A DNA stretch of 64,000 nt from Nemania diffusa (taxonomy: Eukaryota; Ascomycota; Sordariomycetes; Xylariales; Xylariaceae): contig JBBPUQ010000001.1 in assembly GCA_038501195.1 (NCBI GenBank), forward strand, positions 1,426,001 through 1,490,000, given 5' to 3'. Positions 36,781-50,639 of this stretch are shown piece after piece (positions within the stretch are counted from its first letter, which is position 1; each line of letters opens with the position of its first letter). Below the pieces are notes generated by a model. It had not been told where the DNA came from and did not search any database. It worked only from the letters and a program-made list of their open reading frames with translations. Both the position numbers and the translations under genes were made by a program.

Positions 36781-39700
36781 TTATAAGCTTATTGGTATAG
36801 CTATTAATAAGTATATATAGGTGTTTTTTAAAGTAAATAAAATAACTAAAGGTTATTTTATAACGTAATGCTAGATGTAGCTGATTAATTAAAAAAATTA
36901 AAAAAACAATTGAAATTGTACAACTTATATATAAAATTGTTACAGAAAACAAGTCGATATTTTTTGTAATAATATTGCTTAACAAACTAGTGTTTTAATT
37001 AAAATTTGTATTTAAAAGCAATATTTGTTTTTTAGTAGCAATTTTATTTATTTGCAAGTTCTGTGTTTTAAAAGCTATTTGCTAACTAAAGTACCAATTT
37101 AAAATCTAGATATAAAAGTTATGCTGCTTAAGTTAAAGGCGCAATTACTTAGTAAAGCTTAAATTAGTTTTTACGCAAATAAATATTTTACTATTTATAT
37201 TAATGCACTTTATATTGCTATGCTTTGATTTTAAAAATAAAATTGTTTTTATGCTTTTTTTTTATTTTATTTTTATTATAATACATTTTTTATTAGCTTT
37301 GTTGCAATTGTTACTTGTATAAAACAATAGTGTAAATATTTTTCTTTATAATAAATATGATTGACTTGTTTTAAAAAACATTATAACTTTTTTATTTTTT
37401 TACTAACAGAATTTATTATCGGCACGCCGACTTTTTGTTTTTAGTTATATTAAACAATAAACGCTTTTTTTTTAAATTACTAGCTTAGCTTATAGTTACT
37501 AAAAAGCAGCAGTTTTTAACTTTTTGTAATAATAAAGCTATAAAGCTAGCTAAAAACTCAAATTTATTTTTGCTACTACTTCAATTTTAAACAATATTTG
37601 CTATATTACAAATAAGCAAAAAACAAATTTGAAAGTTTAAAAATAAGATTTTATTAATTAGTACAACAATTAGTATATTATTAATAGTATATAAGCTATA
37701 GCTTTTTGTAAAATTTAGCAATATTAAATATAAGTTGGTTTGTTAATTTTTAAATAATTATTTTGTTAAGTTATATGTAAAATTATTATACAGCATGATT
37801 TAACATTTTAAATCGGTAAAAGTGCTGTTAATGTACTGCAAAAAGCTGCAAAAACATACTTAGTTTAAATATTTGCTTATAAGTGTTTTTTTTTTTGCTA
37901 TTTAATACACTTTAACTAGCTGCTAAGCGCTAATTATTATATGCTTTATACTAAACAAGTTATTATAATGTTATTTAATTTTTAGCTATTAAAAAATCTA
38001 AAGCAAAAACTAAATGTTGTTTTGCTTTAAATATAAAGTAAAACAATTTATTGGTATAGCTAAGTAAATTAAAAGCTTAAGTATTAGTTTAAGCTAGTAA
38101 CGCTTATAACTTAAGCAAAAAAAGTGCTAAACTTTAAATATATGTTTATTATAGTATAAATAATAAAGTATTTTAGTTTATTTGTTTAATATTTACAAAT
38201 AGTTGAAACTTTTATAAACTTAAACTTAGCTAATATTGCTTTTGCTTTAAGTAATTGTTTAGTTTTAATAATAGTTTAAACTGCTTTTTTTTTTACTAGT
38301 GTATTAGTTATTAATTATATACTTTTTTTTTTTACTTTTTTATTAAACATTGCTTATTTATTTTTTTTAATTTATAAGTAAGTTATTTACTAGTTTATAT
38401 ATAATTTAAACTTTATAGTTTATATTTTACGTTAAATTTACTTTATTAATTAATTTAGCAGGCAAAAAGCAACAAATTAAAATGCATTTTGTTTTTTTTT
38501 AGCTATACTTTTTATGTATATATTACCTGTTTAATATATTAATTTTTGTATTAATTGTTTTTTAGCATACTATATATATGCTTTACTAATATTTTTAATA
38601 AGATTACTTTACAGCTTTTTTTTTTTGCTTTTTTTAAAGCTTGTGTTAGTTTATTATATATATTTTTTTTACTAATATATATACTGATTTAATTTATAGT
38701 TTAAAGCATTAATAAAAACATTTATAAAAAAAGCAAAAAACTTTATAAATATAAGTAGCTAGTTAAATATTTTATCAAGTAATTAACTAAACAAAGTTTT
38801 TATACTAACTTTTTTTTTAGCGCTAGCTGCTATTTTTATACAACTTGTTATTTATATGCAACCTGCTGTTGTAATAAAAACTGTTTTTTTTATGCCGGCT
38901 GCTGTTGCAGCTATTTTTACGCAGCTTACTGTTTTTACTTAAAATGCTGCTTTAAAAAAAAATGCCTCAAAAAAAAATGCCGCACTTAAGTTTATATTAG
39001 CTTTTTGCTTTGTTTGTTTATATTTTTTTTTTTTATAACATGTTATTAAATTGCATTTTTAGTTAGCGCATAAAGCTTTAATTACTGCAGGTGGTTATAA
39101 GCCAGCACACAAAGCTTTATTAACTATAGGTGTTTATAAATCACGCAAAAAGCAGCGTGTTATAAATATTCTTAAATTGCAAAAAATGTAAAGCTTAACT
39201 TAAAAGCAATATAAATAATTTATTTTGCAATTTAAGTATAAAATGTACAATTTAATTTAAATATATTTTAAGCAAAACTTTTTAATATATATTTAAAAAG
39301 CAAAAAGCTACTACAACTATATTTGCAATTTTAACAGCGCTATTTAATAAACTTGTTTATAAAATCATTTATTTAAACAACAACTATGCTAATTATCGTA
39401 TATAAAAATCGGCTATAAAAGCTTTAATAGATGCTTTAAAATCTACGCTTATTTTTTTGTTTACCGGTATGTTTATTTTAACTTTTATACTAACTTATTA
39501 ACTAATATTATATTAGCAGCTAATTTATTTGCTATTTATAGCTGCTAAGTTATAGTAATAAATAAAAATTTACAATTAATGCTGTAAATTATAAAAATAA
39601 CTGCTTATATTAATTTTTTTTCTGTTTTTTTTCGAAACTTTTACTTAATTTTTTATTTTACTAATATTATATTTTATTGTTAATTTAATAGCAACTTTAA

Positions 39701-42630
39701 TATAAGCATAACACTACAATTTAAACTTAACAAATATTTCGGCAAAAAAGCCAAAGGTAAAAGTTTTTATAAAAAAGATTTTGGTGCATGTTTTTGCGGT
39801 AAAAAATTTAGTAGTAAAAAATCTAGTAAATTAACTTAATTTAAACTTTATGTTACTTTTTTTTTCAAATTAGTACTTTAATTAGTATATTTTTTTTGCA
39901 AAAATTTTCAAGTCAACTAAATAGCTATGTTTTTTACATAAATAAGCATACTTTAAATTTTTACTATGCTGCATATTTATGTTTTAACTGTGCTTATAGC
40001 TATTAAATGTTGTTAAAACTGTTTAAATAAAAAAAAATAGCAAAAGTGCTAATTTTTAATGGTTTAATTGCAAATAAAGCTAAAAGATATATAATATTTA
40101 GCTAAAAAAATATATGCAAATAAAATATTAAAACTGGTTTAAGCTTTAAGCTATTAGATTTATTTATGCAGTTGTTTTTATATAAAAAAGTAAAAGCAAT
40201 AATATATATGTAAAAACTTGTACAGCTACTGTTAGGTTTATTTTTATAACTTCAATAATATATTTACTATATTGTTTTTTAATATTTTGTTGCTTGTTTT
40301 GCTTAGTTTTAGCCGCGCTTTTTTTTATTAGTTATATTTATATACTTTAAACTATTTTATAATGTTATAACTAAAACAAAAAACGGTATACTTTTTATAG
40401 CAAAAGCATAATATTTTACTAGTTAGCTTTTTTTTTGCTTAAAACATTAATAACATTATATGTAACAATGTACTATACTTTTTACTGCAATTTAAGCTAC
40501 AATATATGCTATATATTCAAATGGCTAGTCGTTAGCAACAGCTTTTAGGTATAATTTATTTTGTAAATTTTCGGCGGCTTTTAGCTACATATAGATTAGT
40601 TCAAACTTATATTTTTTTGCGAAATGGTTACTTATAATAAACAGCAAGTTAAAACGGGCATATAATAATAAAAATAAATACTTTGACGCTTTTTTGTTTT
40701 TGCTTAAGCGGCCAACTAGTTAAAACTTTATATTATTTACAGGTTTTACAGCTATAGCTAATTACCTTTGTAAAAAAAAAAAATTAAACCAACATTTACA
40801 ACATTTTGTGTTTTTTTCAATAATTTATGTAAAGTATTAAGTTAGCATTGCTTGCTTTGTTAACACAAGTTTTGCTAATACAAGTGTTATAAAGCAGCGC
40901 TTTGCCATTTTTTTTGTGTTTTTAAACAGTAAAAAACTATATATGTTATTAGTTTTAGCTAATATTGCTGATTTATTTAAATGCAAAAGCATATATATAT
41001 TTTATATTGCTATTTTTTATAACAATTACGGTAGTAACATTAAAGCAACATATTGCTTTTAACTTTGTTTTATATGCTTATATTAAGCGCTAAAGCCAGC
41101 TATAGGCAAAAGATAATACTGTTTAAAAATAAATAACAGTTATAACTAAATTGCACTAAATATTTTTTTAGCTACTATAATTTAACTAGTTAGTACAAAG
41201 TATAAATTTTTTAGCGTTAATGCTTTTAATAGTTTTATAAGTACTAGCTAAAGCATATAATATATAGCGCTTTAGACTTAACAGCGTGGCTTAAATAGCG
41301 CAGCTAACTTAGAACCTGTAAGCAAATAGTATTAACTATTTAGCTAGGCCTTTTTTTTTATATTTTATTTAAAAATATTGTTAAGTTGTTGCTTTTGCTC
41401 GGTTAAATAAGCTACTGCAAAATTTATAACACGCTTTGTTTATTTACAGTATAAAAGCACTAGATATTTAATCTGCTACTAAACTGCTTTAAATTTTTAT
41501 GCTTATAAATCTTAATGTAAATACGGCATAAAACTTAATAAATTACATTTAAAATATTAAGTTTTTAAAAAACTAAAAAGCAATTAGTTATAATATTTTA
41601 AGCTTTATTGTTGTTTTTTTTTATATATTTATATATAAGTTTTTTATATGCACTTAATATTAGTTGATTTATAGGTTTACTTATTTATTACATTTAATTT
41701 ACTAAAGTAGCTTTTTACTATTATTAGTACTGACTTATTTTAACTTTTTTTATTTACTTAAATATTTTGCAATTTTATTTTTTTAGCTTTTACTTTGTGA
41801 TTACTTATTTGATTTTTTTACTTTATTTATTTTTTTTTACTTTTATTTATTATTTGTACTTAAAGCTTTTGCTATTTTGTTGTATATTTATACATGCAAC
41901 AATTTAATAGTTTGCGACTTAATTTTGCTGCCAGCTTGTTTATCAACAGTCGTTAATATATTACTTTTAATTAACACATTAGTTTATAACTAACTAAGCT
42001 ATGTTATTAAATATATATACTAGTGCTAAAAAACCGTATTAATTTATTTGTTTTTTTTAAACTTAATGTTTAAGCTATATTTTACACTTTTTGCGCTAAT
42101 AAGCTGACTTTATTTACTGTTTTTTTTTAATAGTAAGTTGCGCTAACTTTTAACAATAGTTTTCAAACAATTATTACTATATTTTTTTACAACGCCTAAG
42201 CGGCAAAAACTAAAGTATACGCCGGTAGCACAGTTTAAATTAAATCGATTATTATTAAATATATCGACGAAAAAAACCTTAACAAACAAGTTGAAAGCAC
42301 ATAAGTGTAAAATTAACAAACACATTGCTAAAAACTACAAACTGTTATATCTAGCTAAACACAAAATAAAAAAATCAAAACTACTAATAAAATAAAAAAT
42401 GAGATTATTAACTACAAGTACAAATATATTATTTATGTTAAAGTTAACAGCTTTATACTTTTGCCTTTGTTTTAGTACAATTATTTACAAGTTTAGCACA
42501 ATACTATTGTAAGCACAACTTATACTATTTTAAAAGACATTATAAAAGCGCTTTTTGACTAACTTTTTATAAGCTAAAACATATTTTTTAATATAAATAA
42601 CAATAACTATATTATAAAAAACTTTAAAAG
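36781..42630. other. Unassigned RIP-degraded sequence
   Basis: No intact gene. Minus-strand fragments near 40,450-40,790 read like protein across Gln-to-stop sites (YKVLTSWPLKQKQKSVKVF; LHIMLLMF), family unknown. A 60-codon minus-strand stretch at 42,143-42,325 contains NRFNLNCATGVYFSF, also unassigned. Candidate terminal repeats for the transposase relic were looked for by eye and not seen. Confidence 0.35.
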
Positions 42631-42729
42631 CAATAAAAATAACAAAAATAACAAAAATAACAAAAATAATAAAAATAATAAAAACAATAAAAAAAGTAAA
42701 AAAAATAAAAAAAGTAAAAAAAATAAAAG
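42631..42729. repeat. A-rich 9-bp tandem repeat
   Basis: Units of CAAAAATAA pass gradually into TAAAAATAA and then into AAAAAAGTAAAAAAAATAA. The purine bias on + is extreme. Confidence 0.75.
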
Positions 42730-43502
42730 TGTGTTTAATTTAAACATTTGAAAAATTAAAAACTTAAACAATTATAGGCAATAAAACTTAAGCTATTAAT
42801 TTTAAATATATATTGATATAAATTCCGCTTGTTTTATTTATAACAAATTTACATTTTTTTATATATGCATTTTTTGTTATTTACTTTATATATTACGTTA
42901 GTAGTTTAGACGATATAAAGCTTTGTATAAAAAAGCTTTGTAAATAAGTACTATTTGCTACGCCAAGTTTTGCTAAGCTTATTTTTGCAAATTATTTACA
43001 TAAAAAACTTTACAGCATAGCATGTTTTGATATTTTTGTTTAGTACATATATTTTATATAATTAATTATATAAAAATTAATAAATATTAGTATTTACTTT
43101 GTACTTATAAAAAGTAAAAGTTTAAAAACGCATAAATTACTTGCATATGTTTACATAAAGTTTTTAGTAAATAAATAGCAAAGTTTTAAAATTATTTATT
43201 TATTAAATTTACATATGTTTACTTTTTTACTACTGCAAAACAAAATTGTATATAATATTTATTATATTAAAAGCTAACTTTTTGCATTTTATTTGCTTTA
43301 TACTATTTAAAAAGTTATTAAATTAAGTGCAATATATGCGCTTTGCTGTTATAAAAAAAGTTTTAATAGCAATAGTTTTTTAACGCTTAGCAAACTTTTT
43401 TTAAACAAAAGTAATTGCTATTATTTTGCTTTTTAAAAATACTTTTTAGTTAAATATTATATTAACAAACATATTTATATTTTTGTTGCTTTTTTTACTG
43501 GC

Positions 43503-43637
43503 TTTGCTTGCATCGCCTACTTTGCTAGCTTTGCTTATATCGCCTGCTTTGCTTATGTTGCCTGCTTTGCCGGCTTCGACTGCTTTGCCTGCGTTGCCCA
43601 CCTTGCCTGCGTTGCTTACTTTGCTAACTTTGTTTAA
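43503..43637 (-). repeat. GC-richer 9-bp minisatellite, 15 units, in a coding-like frame
   Basis: Fifteen consecutive 9-base units such as TTTGCCTGC, ATCGCCTGC and GTTGCCTGC, with about half of the bases G or C. It is the most GC-rich stretch in the AT block. On the minus strand the 9-base period gives a three-residue repeat of Gly or Ser, then Lys, Asn or Asp, then Ala, Val or Ile (KAGNISKAGDISKA) with no stops. It may be a low-complexity domain of a decayed element protein; the flanks are closed in this frame. Confidence 0.8.
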
Positions 43638-46600
43638 CTTTAGCTAAAATCGTATAGCATAAAAAGCTTTGTGCTATAAATATACTTATATATTTTTAGC
43701 ACTAGATTTATTTGTATTAACATTTAGCGCACGTTGTTTTATTAACATGCTTTGTTGTTGTAGTTTAAATAATATATTTTGCAAAAAAAAAACATTTAGT
43801 ATTAAAAAAAAATTAAATATAAAAGTAGCATTAGTACAAATTGCTAAAATTTATTATTTTTAAGCAGTTTTATATTTATAGTGCTAAAAAAGTTGTAAGC
43901 TATAAAATAGCTGCATTACTGCACTATTATAGCATAATAATATACTTTAAAAGTTTTATACAAACTGCTTTTATAATAATATTAGCTTTAAGTGTTTATT
44001 TTAAACTTTGAGTAAACAAATTAACTATTAAAACAAAAAAACATAACTAATTAAAAGTTTAAAACTGCTAAATATATTATTTTTGTTATTACTACTGCTT
44101 ATATAGCGCTATAGTTTTTTAACTGTTTTTTTTTTACTTAAATTTAACGTTGAAATATTATTTTTAAAACTATATATTGCTAATAATATAACATATTAGC
44201 AACAACAAAAAAAAAGCATATAAATTAAAATTTTAGCATATAATATATTAAGCAAACTGCTATTTGACTTAAACAAACAATTTTAAACACATTTTGCTAA
44301 AATAGCATTTTTAAAAGCTGATATATAAATATATTTACTTTAGCTTTTTACGTTTTGTTTGTTTTAAAAAACTGTCTACTATATATTGTTAAATAAAAAT
44401 AACTAGTTATAATAGCTAATATTTAAACATATTTTTTTTAATTTTAAAATACAATTGCTTTTTATTTAAAGCTAAAGCTATAATAACATATATTATTAAT
44501 ATTAATATATTAAATTATATATAAAAAGTTTATTTATTTATATTTGAACTACTAGATATAAAGTTTTTAATAACTAAACTTTTTTAGTTGTTATTATTTT
44601 TTTTTATATTATTTATAAAGCTTGAGCAAATATAGTAAATAAGCTAAATTTTTATTGTAAACATTGTTATGTTATACTTTTTTAATAGCTTAAATTTAGC
44701 AAGTTATTAATGTTAACAAATTTAGCATTAGCAAATTTTACTATATTAGTTAAGTTGTTAAATAAAGCTAGTATTTTTTTATGCTAAAAAACAATTAGTT
44801 TTGCTAAAGCAGCTATATTATTGTTTTTTTTTGTACTGCTAACTATAAAGTCGGCTTGTATAAGGCTTAATAGTTTTGTTTAAGCTTTTATAAACAATTG
44901 CTTGTTAAAATATCAAGTGTTTGTAAGTAAAGCAACGGCAGCAAGGTCAACTTTAGCATTACTGCTAGTAAAGTTGAAAAGTTTCAATTTTTTATCTAGA
45001 TATATAACATAAATAAAACTATAGTATACAAGCGTACGCTTTTTATACTTCGACTTTTAAACATATTTGTTTTTTAGCTGCTTAACAATATTACTTACAA
45101 TATATACCAATTAGCTAGTAAACAAAGCTAACTGTTTTTAACTGTTTAATAAAAATTTAAAGCGCTTTTTAGCCTTGGTATTAAAAAAAAAAAAAAAAAA
45201 CCGTTTTAAGCAGCTTTTAAAAAAAACATGCTTTTTAAATATTTTTGCTTTGCTAAAAAAAGTACTTGACTTTTAAAAAAATCTTTATGTTTAATAGCAA
45301 AGTTAACGCTACAAGGTTTAAATCCAACTTTTTTTAAGTTAAAATTTTATTAACTTTATTAATAAACAAACAAAAAATACTGTAAGCTATTATAACAAAT
45401 AAATGTAGCTACTGCAAATTTAAGCTATTAAGCATTAATTTAAAAACAATAAAAAAACGTTTTTATATATAGCTAAACCTGGTTTTAACAAGAAATTATA
45501 ACTTATTGCTATATATTGTTAGTTTTAAAAGCCTTTATATAGTTTATTTTGGTAAAAATAGCTTACAAGTTGTACAGCTTTTGTACAAAAACTATGCTAC
45601 TTTTAGTAATTAAAACGGCTAGGTTTTTTCAGTAATAGGCAGTAAACAAAATACTTAAGTTTATTACATAGTTTAAAAAATGTTTTTACTTAAAACTATT
45701 GGCTAGTACTATGGCTTCTGCAAAGACTTATAAAAAAACATTGTTATATTTGATCAATTGGTCCTTTTTAAAATAGTTATATCACCTTTTTACAGTAAAC
45801 ACCAAGCAGACGTAAAAAAAAGATAGCATTTTATAACTTTTAAGTTTAAAAGGGGTTAAAGAGGCAAAAAAAGCAGTTAAAGCAAAAAAAGTAAACATAA
45901 TAAAAAATAAAAAAATCGGAGTAGTTTATTATTAAGCTATAAAAAAATAAAAGTTAAAAAATAAAGCACTGCTGTTTATTTTTAAAATAAAGTAAAGCTT
46001 TATATATTGCTTTCAACATAAAAATAATTAGTACAAAAATTAGTACAATAATTAGTATTAATATATACATGCTATTATTTAATTATTTAATATATTAGAA
46101 TATTTAATAATAAACAATCCTCTGTATATTAAACAGTATTAACTTTGCTAGCTTTGTACTATGCAAAAAAAATCTTGCCAGAATTAGTAAGTTTTTGTCA
46201 GCTGTACAAAAAGCAATATGCTTTAACCGCAATTTTTAAGTTGAAAAAATAAGCTGTAATGTTAAAACTACTTATATTATTTTGCACTTTGTATAATAAT
46301 AGCTTGCTTAAATCTTTTTTGCAAAAAAAAAAACTTGCAACTGCTAATAAGCTTAAGCTAATTTTTTTTGTTTAGTTTATGCGAAATAAAGTTTGCAATA
46401 TAAATTAAAAGTTATATAGTTTAAGCTTAGCTTTTTATTAAAAGAGGTATAAATAATACCTATGCTATATTTTTTTGTTTTGGTTTATAGCTTTTTTAGT
46501 TTTTTGTTAGTACAGAAAATAAAAAGTAGCTTGCAGTATTAGCAACTTTATAATATAATAATTTTTATGCTTGTAAGTAGCTTTAAGCTTGCAGGTTTTA

Positions 46601-49600
46601 AGGCATATTAATATTTTCGTATAATATACTGAAAATTTAAGCTATAAACTATATGTTATATAATTTATAGTGTAAATATAATTTGACCAAATTAGTTATA
46701 TTTAATTGCAATTGTTAAAACTATTTTATTATATATAAATAATAATATATATAAACAAAGTATTAAAATATTTTAACATAGCTTGTTTTACTATGTTTTA
46801 ATAAATATTAAGTAATTAGCGTTTTGATTTTATTATTATACTTTATTTATAATAGCGTTTAATTTTTAAAATTTAATACTAACTTGTTTTCGATTATTTA
46901 CACTATTGTTATCAAACTTGATAATATATACTTTTTTTATTATACAATTTACAGTTGATTTATATATACTAGAAGCATATTTTTTGTTTGTTATTAATAT
47001 TTTTTTACTTGATAGTAATATATATGGTTTGTTAGCATTTGCTGCATATATAACGTTAACATTTTAATTAATATTATTACTGTTATTTTTATTAATAACT
47101 TAAGTATTTATTTTAAATATTTGTGGCTTAAGCATAAACGGTGTTAAAAAAGCGGCTTAAGCGTACATAAATGTATTAAATAAGCTTTATATATTTAAAG
47201 TACAAGACTTAATAACTATAAAATATTTTGATTTTATTACTACTGAAAAAAAAGCCGAGTATATATTACGCTTTTAGGCGAAAACTTAGAATTTTGCATT
47301 ATTACTATTAAATTAGTGTTAGCTTTGCTAGATTTAAACACTTTAGGCAGAAATAATAGCTGTAAATATTACGAAGTTTTTATTTTGACTTAAGGCTAAG
47401 CTGCAACAATCTTTTTTCGATTTTAGTAAACATAGTTTCTATTGCTTAAATTGCTACTAATATTTTACATTAAATGGCAATGTTAATATTTGCAAGCTAT
47501 ATAATGCAAAAGTTATAAAAGAAAACTTGCTAGCAACTTGCTGATTAAATATGTTACGAGTATTATGCAAACATTTTTGGCTTAAAAAAATCAACATGTT
47601 GTGCTTTTTTAAAAAGCGTTTTTTAGCTATTGATGTTATATTTGGTTATATTGCCAAGTTTGCGCTTGATTTAAAAACTAGTTACTTTGCAAACTTGTTT
47701 TACTGCAAAGTTATTAAGCATATTTTTGTATTTATTAACGATGTTTTTTCTGTTGCTAATATATTTTTTTAGCTAATTAAAAACGTTAAAAAAGAAATTA
47801 AAGTTATATAAGTTAGATTTAATACGCTGCAAAAAAAAAATATATTGCCTTTTTTTAAACTTTGCAAAACTGTTATAGTTAAAGCGTTATTGTAGCTTTG
47901 TACTAACAACTACTTATATTAAAACATTATAAAAAACAAAAAGTTCTAAAATATATAAAAAGCAAAAAAAAAAATAATATTACTACTTATTTTTAAAAAG
48001 ATTATTACTGTATTAAATACTGCTGCTAAAGCTGCCAAGCGTTTTAAATATATGCTTTTTAACGCAAGCTGCCTTTTAACATTTGGTAAATTTTACATAT
48101 TTATTTTTATACTATTTACTTTTGTTAATTTAACTAATATATTTTTTTTATTATTAACGCAAAAAAATCTACTAGCATTTAATAGTACTACTTGCAGTAT
48201 TAAAAAAAGCGCCGAAAAATTATTAGTAAACTAGCTAAATAATATTATATTTGTTAATTAATTTATTAATAATAGTTGCAGCTTTAACTGCAAGTTAAAT
48301 ATGTTAACAATGTTAACATTTTCTGGCTTTTTTCTAATAAATCAAAAACAGGCTACTATTGTTAACAAAGTGCAGTTTGTACAAGCAAGTTTTTAAAGCC
48401 AACTATATGTTTAAGTTACATTTAAAAACGAATTTTTGAAAACTTAAAATTTAAACTATTTTACTTTTACATTTATTAAGGTTTTTTTATATAGATAAAA
48501 AGGCTTAGTAAATATAACAGAAAATTGCTTTGCAAATTGTAATACTACTAAAGAAAAAAACTTTGGTTTAAATACATAAATATATGTTTTATACAATTGT
48601 TTATATATTATAAAAACATATTATTAATAAATATACTAGTTAAGCTTTTATTAAGCTATAGTAATACAGTAAATATGCTACAACTTATTTTGTTTTTTTA
48701 TTTCTGATATTTAATTAGATTATTTAAAACAATAGCGCATAAATTAGCTCTGCTTGCTTAAAAAAAACTTTATTTTATAAAATAAAGCAAATATGCAACT
48801 TAATTTTAACATTTAAATTACAACAAGCTGCTTTTAAACTTTAAAACAATAAGCTAGTAAGCAATTTTTAAATGCTAACATTGCTAAAAAAAATAGCAAT
48901 ATATAGGCACTAGCAGCTTTTGTCCAACAAAAAAAAGATATTACAACGTTAGAAAATAAAAAATATAATTATTTAGCATAGTTTACTTACTATATAGTTT
49001 ATAGTAAACTTTAATAATTTAACATTATTTATATATATTAAAATAAGCAAGGCTTTATATAAAATGTTATATTATAAAAAGCAACTTAAGCAATTTTAAA
49101 CTTATGTTTTTTAACTATTGCTGATATTGCAAAAAAAAGTTAACCAAAATCCTGTTATAGCGGTTTAATAGTTTTATTTGTATATTTAAGCATTTTTCTT
49201 AAAACTAGTTTACGTTAAAACTAGCAATAGTATATTTGGTTTTATTAACTAATATTTTGGCTGTATTAAAACAAACGGCTGTAGCGTGTTTTATTTATAC
49301 GGCGTGATATAGTTTTTTAATAACTTAAATATTGATTAAGCTATCGCTTGCATATAAGCTAAAAATAATCCAATAAAACTAGCAAGGTTTATAAACTAAG
49401 TAAATAAGCACTTTTTCGAAAATGTTGACAAAGCTATTTCAAACTGTTAAGCAGCAAAAAGTCACGTATAAACTAAACTTTATAACAACTTTTTAGTATT
49501 AAAAAACAAGCTTGCAAATAAATAAAAAAAAAAAGCCCATTTTATTGCCAGTAGTGCTTAAAAACATAAATGCATACTAACATGTTAAAAATATATATAT

Positions 49601-50639
49601 ATAACAAACAAAAAGCGTGCTTTCAAGCTTTAGTGCTAATTTAAGTAGCTATAAGCTTTAGTGCTACATATTTTTATTAGCACAAAAAATATGCTTTGTA
49701 TTAAACGCAGCATTTACTATTATAGCCGATTTAATAAAGTAATAGCAACAGCTTTTTAGTATAATTATAACTTTTCGTTTATTTTTACAAAAGCTTAAAC
49801 TTTGTTGTTAATGCATTATATTACTAACTATGCTACAAAGCTAAAGTCGCTTACATATTAGCAACTAGTATTAATTGCAGCACATTTAAACACACTTAAA
49901 GCAAATTTAAACTTTGTAAATGTTTAATAGCTAAACTTTATAGCTAAAAGCTTAATAACGAAAATATTTAACAAAATATTTTTTAAATAAAAGCTATTTT
50001 TAGTTGATATAACAAACTATATTTTTAGTTATAATATATATTATGCTTTTTAAAATATTTAGCAATAGGTTTATATATTGACAATTTACTGGAAACTTAT
50101 GCGGACATAGCTGAGCTTGCAACGTTAAGCAGCCTAGTTTAACTAAAAAAGCCCGCAGAATTAGGTGCAAAATAAATTATATTTTTTTAAGCTAAAAAAA
50201 GGCATTTGCCCAATGATTTTTTAAGCTTACAAAATAAAAGGTTTTTAATTATAAGATTTTTGCTTGTATAATTATATGTTTTATGTTTAAATCGTGCCAA
50301 AATTAAGCAAAAAATAACTAGCAAGCTTTTGCTTGTTTGATAACGTTTAAAATAACAGCTAATTTTATTAACAAGTTAAACGTTTTAAAAAGCCTGCAAC
50401 TTTTATAATTAGTAATATGTTACTTTTTAACAAAAATAATAATACATTGTATGTATAATTTTAAATAGTAAAGCTTGGTCTTTTTATATCTTAAAAGCAT
50501 TTTATATTTAATTTAACTTTAAGGCCTGTTTTGCTATAAAAGCAACTAAAACTTCAATATTTTAATCGGCTATAGTTTATTTGCTTCAATTTTAACTTAT
50601 TTTACAAGTTAAAAAAAAATACAAAGTATAATGTACTAT
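43638..50639. other. Long unassigned RIP-degraded block upstream of the helicase
   Basis: If the helicase belongs to a Helitron, the Rep/HUH nuclease part should lie on + in roughly 47,000-50,600. I could not find the His-x-His motif. Plus-strand open stretches at 47,551-47,772 and 48,052-48,234 are hydrophobic and unassigned; at 47,772-47,551 the minus strand is also nearly open. Fragments near 50,150-50,390 on + (HLPNDFLSLQNKRFLIIRFL) look like real protein. Confidence 0.35.

Noticed and set aside
41288..41359. tRNA- or SINE-like segment: A-box-like TAGCGCAGCTAA, a 7-bp hairpin (AAATAGT/ACTATTT) and a run of nine T
   Set aside because: No B-box at the right place, no T-arm or anticodon arm could be folded and the body is only 63 nt; probably chance in this composition.
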